Positions 35,834 to 44,600 of a DNA stretch of 64,000 nucleotides are shown one piece after another. The position numbers and the translations under genes are program-made. The first letter of the stretch is position 1. Every line of letters starts with the position of its first letter. The stretch lies in assembly GCA_964438735.1 (NCBI GenBank), contig CAYTLW010000004.1:1-64000 (forward strand), given 5' to 3'. Origin of the DNA: CAYTLW01 sp964438735 (GTDB lineage: Bacteria > Myxococcota_A > UBA9042). The notes below the pieces were generated by a model. The model saw only the letters and a program-made list of their open reading frames with translations, was not told where the DNA came from and did not search any database.

Positions 35834-36987
35834 TGCAGTTCGACACCCTGACTCTGGACCCGAAGATCAACCGGCTCAATCGTCGCCTGGAGAGCGTGGT
35901 CAACACGGCAATCCGAGGTGTGGATCGCGTGCGTGGCGGGCTGCGCATCGGCGGCCGCAAGGCGCCCTACGACGACGACGCCTACGAGTTCATCGGCGGC
36001 GACGCGCCCAACTTGCGCAAGAAGCATTACGACAAAAGCCTGCGTCACCTCTGGAAGGCCGAGTCCAACTTGCCCTGGTCGAGCTTTCGCGACTGCAACG
36101 CCGACGAAAAGGAGCTGCTGGGCATGGCCGATCGCGCGCTCAGCGATGAGGAGCGCGAGTGCGTCGAGCGCATGCGCTCCGAGGACTACAAGACGCTGCT
36201 GGATCGCGAATATACGCCCGAGCAGAAGCAGGCCATCGTCAACATACTGACCCTGATCGGCCACGGCGAGGCCTATGCCTGGCTGGTCTCCACCGACCTG
36301 CTCAACAAGGTCAAGAGCACCGGCGGCCGCGCGGCATTGACCATGCAAGTGTTGGAAGAAGCCAAACACTTCGTCGTTCTGCGCGAGCTCATCGGCGCCT
36401 TCGACCGGCCTATCCCGCGCATGAACGCCTGGGAGTACGTGCTGTTGGAGCGCACCTTCAAGTCGAACGGACTGGAGCAATTCTTCGGCATGAACATCGT
36501 CGTTGAGGGATTCGCCCTGGGTCTCTTCGGCATGATGGCGCACATGCCGGGCCTCGAGGTGCTGGCCCTTTTCCACCTGGACGAGTCGCGCCACACCGCC
36601 CTGCCGACGAATTACTTCAAAGAGTTCCCCATGACCTGGTGGCGCAGTCACGACCCGCGCGCTCAGCTGCGGCGGCTCAGCCTGGTCTTGCCGGCGCTGC
36701 CCATGCTGCCGTTCATCGAGGCCGACCTGGCCATCCTGGGCGTGGACGCGTTCGATTTCGGCGGTTCCACGGCGCGCAAGATCCTGAACCTGGCCGACCG
36801 GGTCGGCTTCCGCTATGCCGTGCCGCGGGCGCAGCTGGAGCAGTTCATCGACTGGCTGTTCAACTCCTACTGTCAGGCCACGCGACCCGAGCATGAGCGG
36901 CGCACCTATATGCGCGCCGAGACCAGCCGCGGTCGCACCATCCGCGCTGTGGAATCCACCATCTTCGGCAAGCCCCACGCCGCCTGA
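35833..36987 (+). CDS. Ferritin-like diiron-carboxylate oxidase/oxygenase
   Basis: 384 residues, ATG overlapping the TetR stop (TGATG). Four-helix-bundle diiron ligands are visible in the right order: E146 (HGEAYAW), E176-x-x-H179 (EEAKH), E225 (VVEGFALG) and E251-x-x-H254 (DESRH). This is the two-ExxH pattern of ribonucleotide-reductase-R2, desaturase, AurF-type N-oxygenase and related enzymes. The first 60 residues are an extra N-terminal region. No signal peptide, so it is cytoplasmic. Control by TetR suggests a catabolic or lipid/aromatic oxidation role, but the substrate cannot be named. Confidence in the diiron assignment is good. Confidence 0.75.
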   Translation: MQFDTLTLDPKINRLNRRLESVVNTAIRGVDRVRGGLRIGGRKAPYDDDAYEFIGGDAPNLRKKHYDKSLRHLWKAESNLPWSSFRDCNADEKELLGMADRALSDEERECVERMRSEDYKTLLDREYTPEQKQAIVNILTLIGHGEAYAWLVSTDLLNKVKSTGGRAALTMQVLEEAKHFVVLRELIGAFDRPIPRMNAWEYVLLERTFKSNGLEQFFGMNIVVEGFALGLFGMMAHMPGLEVLALFHLDESRHTALPTNYFKEFPMTWWRSHDPRAQLRRLSLVLPALPMLPFIEADLAILGVDAFDFGGSTARKILNLADRVGFRYAVPRAQLEQFIDWLFNSYCQATRPEHERRTYMRAETSRGRTIRAVESTIFGKPHAA

Positions 36988-37049
36988 TCTTCCGTTCCTT
37001 CGCGCCCAACCGTATTCTCTGCAGACCGCTGCTGGCGGTGGAGGATCGG

Positions 37050-38603
37050 ATGTCGCGCCGTGTTGCCCCACGACACCATGACCGGGTTGGTTCGCAGCGT
37101 CGGGCGGACACGTTGACCATCTTGCTCGTGGCGCTGTTGGTCTCGGCGTGCGGCAGCAAGGATGACCCGCCCGCCGCCGATGCCGGTCCTGTGCAAGACA
37201 CTGCACTGGCCGATACCGCGCCAGACGCCGGGTCGGATGTCTCTGCTGCCGAAGATGTCGCCCCGCTCCCCGACCTTGCGCCGGATGTGCCCGCGCTGGC
37301 GGACGCAGTCTCGGTCACCGCCGACGCTGGCACCGTATCCGACGCCAATGTCAGCGCCGGCGATGCCACCGAACCGGCAGATGCCGTCGCAGGGCCCTGC
37401 GATCCGAAGACCGCCGGTCTGCACCAGGTCAAGTACGCCGTGGAAGACCTGGCCGAGGTCTACGCCGTGGCCCCCCTCGCCGACGGATACGCCATGGCCG
37501 GTGTGGCCGAGGTCAAGGATGGTTTCGATGGCCTTCTGATTCGGGCCGATACCACCGGCAAGGCGCTCTGGCACAAGACCTTTGGTGGCGATGGCCTGGA
37601 GCTGCTCTACGGCATCGTCGCCATGCCCAAGGGTGACCTGGTCGTGGCCGGCTCGAGCGACTCCATCAACGGCCAGAGCGACCTGGCGTGGGTGGTTCGG
37701 CTGTCGGCCAAGGGTGAACTGGTCTGGCAGGCCAGCTTCGGCGCGCCGGGCAAAGCCAACGCCCTGGGCATCGCCCGATCCGGCGCCAACCTGGCGGTGG
37801 CCGGCTGGCGCGAAGAGGACAAGATACGACAGGGCATGCTGTTGCTGCTGGACGATGCGGGCAAGCCCCTGTCCATGGTCAACGACGGCGCCAAGGGCAA
37901 CTCCGAGCTGGCCGCCCTGGAGGTAGACAACGCCGGCGTCGCCGCCGCAGGACGTCGTTGGGGTGCCGATGCCAGCGCTCCCGGCGCCTGGTTGTGGCGC
38001 CTGGATCTAAAAGGTAAGCCCGTGCAATCGCACACCTATGCCGCGCCCGCTATGGGCGGTGGCAGCGCCGAGGCCACCTCCCTGGCCGCCGTCACAGGGG
38101 GCGGCTGGGTGCTCGGCGGCTGGGGGCCGGACGCCAAGGGCAAGAAGCAGGTGGGCTGGATCCTGCGCGCTGACGGTGCTGGCAAGGCGTTGTGGTCGCG
38201 CAGTTTCGCCGACGTTCCGCGGGTGCTCGGCGTGGCGGTCAGCGCCAAGAGCATCATCGGCGTCGGCCATCACAAGTCCGACGGCGTGGTCGTAGCCGCC
38301 TGGCTGCGCACCGGCCTCAACGGCAGCCTGTCGGGCACCGTGCCCGCCCTGGCCACCAACGCCCGCCTGCACGCGGTGGCCATCGTCAATGACAAGCGGG
38401 TCGCCGCGGTCGGCAGCCTGGATGGCGACAAACAGACCGCCGGCTGGTTGCGCATCGCCACCGCCTGGGGCGACGCCCACTGCGACAACGCCGGCGATTG
38501 CGCCGCGCTGAAGCTGGACGGTTGCCTGGATAACGACCCCTGCACGCGAGACTGGTGCACCTCCGGCACTTGCGACCACGGTCCGTTGGCCAAGTGCCCG
38601 TGA
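37050..38603 (+). CDS. Lipoprotein with delta-60/propeller-like repeats and a C-terminal CTDC unit
   Basis: 517 residues from the ATG at 37050, with GGAGG 6 nt upstream (a GTG four codons earlier overlaps that site and is unlikely). The signal peptide ends LLVALLVSAC. An Asp/Ala/Val linker of about 80 residues precedes 6-7 beta-blade repeats with the pattern VxxxxDGxxVAGxSxxxxGxxDxxWVxRLxxxGxxxWxxxFG. Examples are LVVAGSSDSINGQSDLAWVV and GWVLGGWGPDAKGKKQVGWI. The same repeat type occurs in the 3234-9341 giant. The C-terminus ends with one CTDC unit (NDPCTRDWCTSGTCDHGP). It is anchored and probably a propeller on the surface; ligand unknown. The next lipoprotein starts 17 nt downstream. Confidence 0.8.
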   Translation: MSRRVAPRHHDRVGSQRRADTLTILLVALLVSACGSKDDPPAADAGPVQDTALADTAPDAGSDVSAAEDVAPLPDLAPDVPALADAVSVTADAGTVSDANVSAGDATEPADAVAGPCDPKTAGLHQVKYAVEDLAEVYAVAPLADGYAMAGVAEVKDGFDGLLIRADTTGKALWHKTFGGDGLELLYGIVAMPKGDLVVAGSSDSINGQSDLAWVVRLSAKGELVWQASFGAPGKANALGIARSGANLAVAGWREEDKIRQGMLLLLDDAGKPLSMVNDGAKGNSELAALEVDNAGVAAAGRRWGADASAPGAWLWRLDLKGKPVQSHTYAAPAMGGGSAEATSLAAVTGGGWVLGGWGPDAKGKKQVGWILRADGAGKALWSRSFADVPRVLGVAVSAKSIIGVGHHKSDGVVVAAWLRTGLNGSLSGTVPALATNARLHAVAIVNDKRVAAVGSLDGDKQTAGWLRIATAWGDAHCDNAGDCAALKLDGCLDNDPCTRDWCTSGTCDHGPLAKCP

Positions 38604-38620
38604 GTCAACGGGAGGCGAAG

Positions 38621-39691
38621 ATGAGAGCCACGACACATGCTGCGGCCGCAATCCTCTTGTCGGTGTTGATGACCGGCGGTTGCGGCACCGAACCGGGCGG
38701 CGGCAGCGCGCCATCGGATTCTGCGGTCGCAGATGTTGGCTCAGACGCGACTGGTTCGGACGTCACGGTCGATGCCACAACGCAACCCGACGCGGGCGCC
38801 TCGCCGAGCGACTCCGCCTCTGCGCTGGACGTGCTCGTCGATGCCGGCGGGGCCGTGGTCGATTCCGGCACGACGTCCGACGCCCTGTCGTCAGACAGCG
38901 GCGCCGTGACAGACGGCGGCGCCCTGATAGACGGCGGCGGCAGCGGGTCGGCGGACACCGGCGGGCCGGTCGATGGGGCGACGACACCGGATTCTGGCAA
39001 CTCCATCGATGGCGGCCCGGCAGATGCGGGCACGTCGAACGTCGACGGCGGCGGCCCACCGGACGTGTCTTCGGCCGGCTACATGCTGGGCGAGTGCAAA
39101 CCCGGCGCCAAGGGCTACAACTCGTGCATCATCCAGGCCTGGCTGGCCTGCCTGAAGCCGTCCGGCAAGTGCGAGGCCGAGTCGACCGGCCCCGATATGG
39201 ACGTGACCTGGGCCTCCGGTTCTTCGTTCAAGTGCGTCGTCCTCAGCCAGGACAAGGGCGTGGAGTGCACAGGAAAGGGCCCCAATGGCCAGGTGTGCAT
39301 GGTCTTTGTGGTCAACGCCAAGCCGGACGACTCCGCGGTCGGCAAGATGGTCACCAACGGCCAGACCTACACCATGACGTTCACCTCCAGCGGCGCCATC
39401 GACGTGCTCTGCGCCAACGGCAAGCTCGAGAAATACGCCCAGGAGGAGGACCTCTGTTCACCCATGGAGCTGGACGAGTGCGACAAGAAAGGCAGCGGCG
39501 GCGGCGGACCGGCCTGTCCGCCCATGTTCAGCTGCGACGCCAACGGCAAGTGCCCGCCCGACTACAGCTGCGATGTGGCCTCGAGCTCCTGCCTGAAGCT
39601 CTGCGACCCCAATGGCAAGTGCCCGGCTTGCACCGAATGCGATTCGAACGACAACCTCTGCCACCCCATGCCGGGGCCGCCGCCGCCGTAG
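38621..39691 (+). CDS. Lipoprotein with Asp/Ser/Gly linker and Cys-rich C-terminus
   Basis: 356 residues from the ATG at 38621, GGGAGG upstream, 17 nt after the previous gene (operon). Lipobox is LMTGGC. A 120-residue low-complexity linker dominated by D, G, S, A and T separates it from a folded region (about 155-275: CKPGAKGYNSCIIQAWLACL, FKCVVLSQDKGVECTGKGPN, VCMVFVVNAKPDD). The last 70 residues are Cys-rich with two related motifs, FSCDANGKCPPDYSCD and CDPNGKCPACTECDSND. The function is unknown. The layout suggests a domain held away from the membrane by the linker. Confidence 0.72.
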   Translation: MRATTHAAAAILLSVLMTGGCGTEPGGGSAPSDSAVADVGSDATGSDVTVDATTQPDAGASPSDSASALDVLVDAGGAVVDSGTTSDALSSDSGAVTDGGALIDGGGSGSADTGGPVDGATTPDSGNSIDGGPADAGTSNVDGGGPPDVSSAGYMLGECKPGAKGYNSCIIQAWLACLKPSGKCEAESTGPDMDVTWASGSSFKCVVLSQDKGVECTGKGPNGQVCMVFVVNAKPDDSAVGKMVTNGQTYTMTFTSSGAIDVLCANGKLEKYAQEEDLCSPMELDECDKKGSGGGGPACPPMFSCDANGKCPPDYSCDVASSSCLKLCDPNGKCPACTECDSNDNLCHPMPGPPPP

Positions 39692-39718
39692 CGTCCATCT
39701 GAACGCGGAGCCGGGACT

Positions 39719-41596
39719 CTACGGCTTCAGGGGGCCCAGGTAGGTCACCGTCAGGTTGCCGTAGGTGCCGGTGGCGTTGCCGTGGTGGTAGGCGTAGTTG
39801 TTGCCGCCACCGTGGTCGTGGATCTGCAGCCAGTAGCGCTCGTTGGTGTTGAAGGCATGCACCACCTGACCCATGTTGTCGTCCCACTGGTTGCCGGAAT
39901 ACTCGTGGGCGAAGTAGAGCCGCGTATTACTGCCCTTGGCGTTGCGGCGGAACATCTCGATATGCGGGTAATTGCCCGTGGTGCTGATGGTCCAGAAGTC
40001 CATGCGGTAGTAGCCCGGAATCAGGAACTGCACCTCGTTGTTGACGATCTTCAGGTACTTCTGGGCAGTGTTGAGGATGGTGCCGTTGAGGCAGTACTTC
40101 ACCCAGCCGGCGCCATGGCCATGTTTGCTGCAGTAACCGCGGTAGATGATCGGCTTGGGATAGGCGGCATGCCAGACGCTGCCGTTGCAGACCTCCAAAC
40201 CGTAGGTCTTGTCGTAGCGCAGGGTGCCCTTGGTGGCCGCGGCGCATTTCGCTGACGTGGTGCCCAGCTTGAGGCCGCCGCTCAGCGCCACGCTGCCCTT
40301 GACGTCCAGGTTGCGGGCCAGCTTGTCGGTGCCGACGATCAGGTCGCCCTGCACGTTGATCTTCTGGTTGGACAAGGTCTTGATCTTCACGCAGAACTTG
40401 GTCACCGCGCCATCCTTGGCGTTGTTGAGGAACTTGCCGTCGATGACCTGGATGCGCCACTTGCCCTTGGGGTTCTTGTTGACCCAGCCGGTCAGGTCGC
40501 CCTTGAGCACCTTGGTCTTGGATGGCCAGACACCCGACAACGTCTTTCCCGGGCCCGTCTTATCCCACAGCAGGTACTCCTTGTTGTTGGGATCCCAGAG
40601 CTTGACGATCACCGTCTTGATGTCGCTGTTGCTGACATCGATGAGCACGTCCAGCTTCTGGGCCAGGCCGTAGTCGCCGAAGATCAACTCGGCGCCCACG
40701 CCGATGGGGTTGTTGTCCTGGATGGGCACCGACTTGTTGAGGCAGTCGGTGTTCTCGAACTGGTTGTGGATCAGCGAGTTGGAGATCTCGTCGATGCCGT
40801 CGGCGGGCAGGGCGCTGGCGTCCATCGCCTTGACGCACTTGAGCGTGCCGTCGGGGTTGATGCCCTTGACCACCTCGCCGGCGACCTTGCACTCGCCCGA
40901 GGGGATCTTGATGCCGGTGAGCTTGCTGCCGTCGCCCTGGAAGACCCCCGCCGACACGGACGCGGCGGCGATGGCTTTGGCCTTGAGCGCGTTGCCGCCC
41001 AGGTCCACATCCTTGTCGAACTTGATCTTGTCGACGGTGACGCAGCCGGTGCAGGCGAGGGTCAACGCCGCGTTGGCGGGTCCGCCCTTGGTTTTCGCGC
41101 CGGCGTAGGTGAAGCCGACCTTGTCCGCGCCAACCGCGCCGTTGGCGAGCAGCTTGCCGTCCACGCAGCCCGAGCAGGCGAGCTTGTGGGCCACGTCGGC
41201 GAGCAGGGCGTAGGCGACCGAGCGCAGCGCCCGGCGAGGGAACTCGGGTTCGTCGCCGATCTTCACCCCCAGCCAGGGGCTGGACAGTTGGGCCAGTACG
41301 CTCGCGCCGATGGGCTTGACGGTACCCAGCACGTGCACGAAGCGGCCGTTGGTGACGCCGATCTTGAGCGGCCCTTCCATCCACGCGGCGCTGCCGCCCT
41401 GCTTGACGTTGTAGATGGCGAAGGTCGCGTCGTAGATGCCGTCAGCGGCCGCACCACCGCCAGCGCTGCTGAGCACACCCTCCACCGCCATGGTGCCGGG
41501 TGCCGCAGCCTCCGCAGTTGTGGTCGCCAACATCGCGACCATTGCACTCGCCGACACTGCGGCCATCGCCGCAAAACGCATCTTGCTGCCCATCAT
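39719..41596 (-). CDS. Secreted adhesin-like protein with proprotein-convertase P-domain and C1q/TNF-like C-terminus
   Basis: 625 residues from the first of two adjacent ATGs at 41596. The signal peptide is cut near TTTAEAAA, no lipobox. Residues about 35-140 resemble the N-terminal domain common in secreted bacterial tail-fibre-like proteins (GIYDATFAIYNV...WLGVKIGDEPEFPRRALRSVAYALLADVA). A C-x-x-C linker region follows (ACSGCVDGKLL, ACTGCVTVDKI). Residues about 270-410 fit a P-domain (VPIQDNNPIGVGAELIFGDYG to KFCVKI). The last 130 residues (GYYRMDFWTISTTGNYPHIEMF...YWLQIHDHGGGNN) resemble a C1q/TNF jelly roll. It is the third gene of a co-oriented secreted-protein cluster. Domain calls rest on pattern resemblance. 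Confidence 0.7.
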   Translation of the reverse strand: MMGSKMRFAAMAAVSASAMVAMLATTTAEAAAPGTMAVEGVLSSAGGGAAADGIYDATFAIYNVKQGGSAAWMEGPLKIGVTNGRFVHVLGTVKPIGASVLAQLSSPWLGVKIGDEPEFPRRALRSVAYALLADVAHKLACSGCVDGKLLANGAVGADKVGFTYAGAKTKGGPANAALTLACTGCVTVDKIKFDKDVDLGGNALKAKAIAAASVSAGVFQGDGSKLTGIKIPSGECKVAGEVVKGINPDGTLKCVKAMDASALPADGIDEISNSLIHNQFENTDCLNKSVPIQDNNPIGVGAELIFGDYGLAQKLDVLIDVSNSDIKTVIVKLWDPNNKEYLLWDKTGPGKTLSGVWPSKTKVLKGDLTGWVNKNPKGKWRIQVIDGKFLNNAKDGAVTKFCVKIKTLSNQKINVQGDLIVGTDKLARNLDVKGSVALSGGLKLGTTSAKCAAATKGTLRYDKTYGLEVCNGSVWHAAYPKPIIYRGYCSKHGHGAGWVKYCLNGTILNTAQKYLKIVNNEVQFLIPGYYRMDFWTISTTGNYPHIEMFRRNAKGSNTRLYFAHEYSGNQWDDNMGQVVHAFNTNERYWLQIHDHGGGNNYAYHHGNATGTYGNLTVTYLGPLKP

Positions 41597-41631
41597 CTCG
41601 CTCTCCAATGGGTGCGGAAATACCCGCCCCG

Positions 41632-44600
41632 TCAATCCGTGATGCCTACGTCGTCAATACGCCAGACCGAGTTGCCGATGACCACCTCGGACGAGACCAG
41701 GAAGCCGACGTGCACGGCGCCCGTGCCAGGCAGCAGGGCATCGATCTTGTAGCTGTACGACTTCTGTCCGTTCTCGACGCTGATGCCGCCGACCACCTTC
41801 CACGTCTTGCCGCCGTCGGCGGACAGGCGCACCGAGCAGGTGGCGTTGGGCGGGATGCCGGGGATCGGCGGCCCGCCCGTGCGCTGGAAGAAGAGCTTGA
41901 ACGACAGGGTCGCCTTCTTGGTCGCACCCACCTGCACGGCGGGCGAGATCAGCCATGCGGCCACCACCTTGAAGTTCAGACCCTGGCCAATTTCCTGCAG
42001 CTGTGCGTACTTGTTGAAGAAACCGCCCAGCTTCCAGAGCGCCTGGGCCTTGTCCTTCTTGGTCGACCAGCCGCCCTCGACGAAGGAGGTCTTGTAGCCG
42101 TTGAAGTTCTCGAACCAGGGCAGGGCGCTGCCCAGGGCATCGCAGACATCGCCCTTGCCGTCGCCGTCGCTATCCTTCTGATCCTTGTTGGCCATGAGCG
42201 GGCAGTTGTCGTTGCCGTCGAAGATGGTGTCGTTGTCATCGTCGGGATCGCAGGCGTCGCCGAGGGTGTCCTTGTCGGTGTCGAGCTGGCCTTTGTTCTT
42301 GATCAGCGAGCAGTTGTCATCGCTGTCGGCGATGCCGTCATTGTCGTCGTCGGTGTCGCAGGCGTCGGGCTGCTTGTCGCCGTCGGTATTGACGCTCTGG
42401 ATCAGGTTCTGCCCGATGGCGAAGTCGTCGATCATCAGGCCGAGATACTTGCTGTTCTCGATGCCGTCGACCGAGTCGAAGCGGAAGCGGAAGCGCACAT
42501 TCTGGCCGCCGAAGTTGGTCAGGTCGACCAGCTGTCGGGCCCACTTATGCATGATGGTGCTGGCGTCCTTGGTGTAGATGGTCGACCAGTCGGCGTAGCC
42601 CTTGGCTTCGGTGGCGATCTGCAGCCAGACCTTGTCGTACTTGGTGCCGTCCTCGACGTTGAAGTAGTAGGCGTAGCTCAGGGTCAGCTTCGGCGCCTTG
42701 GGCAACATGACGATGGGCGAGGTGGCCGTGCCCTGGTTCTTCTGGTTGCCCGACTGGATGCTCTTGCCGTTGCCGTAGTAGAGCGAGCCCTTGCCCGTCT
42801 TGATGAGGTCGCCCTTCGTCCAGACCTGCCAGCCGACGTTCTGGATCTTGGGCGTGAAGGTCCAGCCGTCGTCCACGCCATCCCAGCCGAAGTAGGCCAC
42901 TGAGCCGTCGTCGTTGACGCCGTTGCAGTTCTCATCCTTGCCGTTGCAGGGGATGTCGACGGGGTGTGGCGCGTCGGGGTCCTTGGGCGCGCAGTCGCTG
43001 TTATTGGCGTAGCCATCGCCGTCCATGTCGTTGTCGCAGGCGTCGCCCAACTTGTCGCCATCGATGTCGCTCTGGTCGGGATTCGGCGTCAGCTTGCAGT
43101 TGTCGCAATCGTCACCGACGCCGTCGTTGTCGCCGTCCTTCTTGCCGTCATCGGGGATCTTCGGGCACTTGTCGCAGGCGTCGCCGATCTTGTCCTTGTC
43201 GGCGTCTTCCTGGCCCGGATTCTTGGTGAAGGGGCAGTTGTCGTTGGGATCGAACTGGCCGTCATTGTCGTCATCCAGGTCGCAGGCGTCTCCCTGCTTG
43301 TCGCCGTCATTGTTGGCCTGATCCTGGTTGGAGATGAGTGGGCAGTTGTCCTTGTTGTTGGCGATCGTGTCGCCATCGACGTCGGGATCACAGGCATCGC
43401 CGACGCCATCCTTGTCGGTGTCGGCCTGGCCGCCGTTGGAGTTCTTCGGGCAGTTGTCGGTGTCGTTGCAGACGCCATCCTTGTCCGTATCCGGGCAGCA
43501 GGCGGGCGACTTGCTGGGCTCGTGGCCGCAGACGCCAGCGAAGCAGTAGTCGATGGTGCACTCATCCTTGTCGTCGCAATCCTTGTCCTTGTAGCACTCC
43601 TGGGGCTTGACGCACTGGCCGCCCACGCAGGACGTGCCGCCGCCGCAGGTGCCGCAGTTGCCGCCGCAGCCGTCACCGCCGCACTTCTTGATGCCGCAGG
43701 TGGGCGTGCAGTCCTTGAAGCACAGCCCCACCTGGTTGTTGCAGCTGGTGCCGGTCTTGCACGTGCCGCAGGAGCCGCCGCAGCCGTCGGGGCCACAGGT
43801 CTTGCCCTTGCAGGTGGGCGCGCAGAGGCACTTGCCACCCGATGAGCAGTACTGACCGGTCTTGCAGGTGCCGCAGATGCCACCGCAGCCATCGTCGCCG
43901 CAGATCTTGCCGGCGCATTGCTTCTCACAGGGGCAGTAGCCGCAATCCTGGGTGCAGTTCTCGCAGGTCTCGCCCAGCTGCTTCTGGCAGCTCAGGTTGC
44001 CGCAACTCGGCAGCGGGCAGCAGTCCTTGGCGCAGCTGTTGCAGCTCTCGCCCACATCGCAGATGCCGTTGCCGCACTCGGGCGGGCAGACGCCGCAATC
44101 GGTGGGACAGCCCTTGCAGTTCTCGGGCGCCTCGCACTTCTTGTCGCCGCAGACCGGCGGGCACTTGCCGCAATCGGCCACGCAGTTGCTGCACTTTTCG
44201 CCCGCTGAGGGGGAGCAGACGCCGTCGCCGCACTTGGCCGGGATGCCCTCGCAGATGCCCTTGGCCGAGCAGGTCTGGCCGGGCGCACAGCTGCCGCAGC
44301 TGCCGCCGCAGGCGTCCGAGCCGCATTGTTTGCCAGCGCACTTGGGCACGCAGGCGGTCCCGCAGCCGCCGCATTGTTTGGACTGGCACAAGGCCACACA
44401 GCCCTGATCCCAGCCCGCCGCGCAGCAGAAGGGGTCGGCGGCGCAGACGCATTTTTCGCACTTGCAGCCATCGCAGCCACCGCCGGGTTTGGGCTTGCAG
44501 CCATCCGAGAGCGGGCACTTGCCGCAGTCCTTGCTGCAGTTATTGCAGGTCTCGCCCTTGACCTGCTCGCACTTGTTGTCGCCGCAGATGGGCAGGCAGG

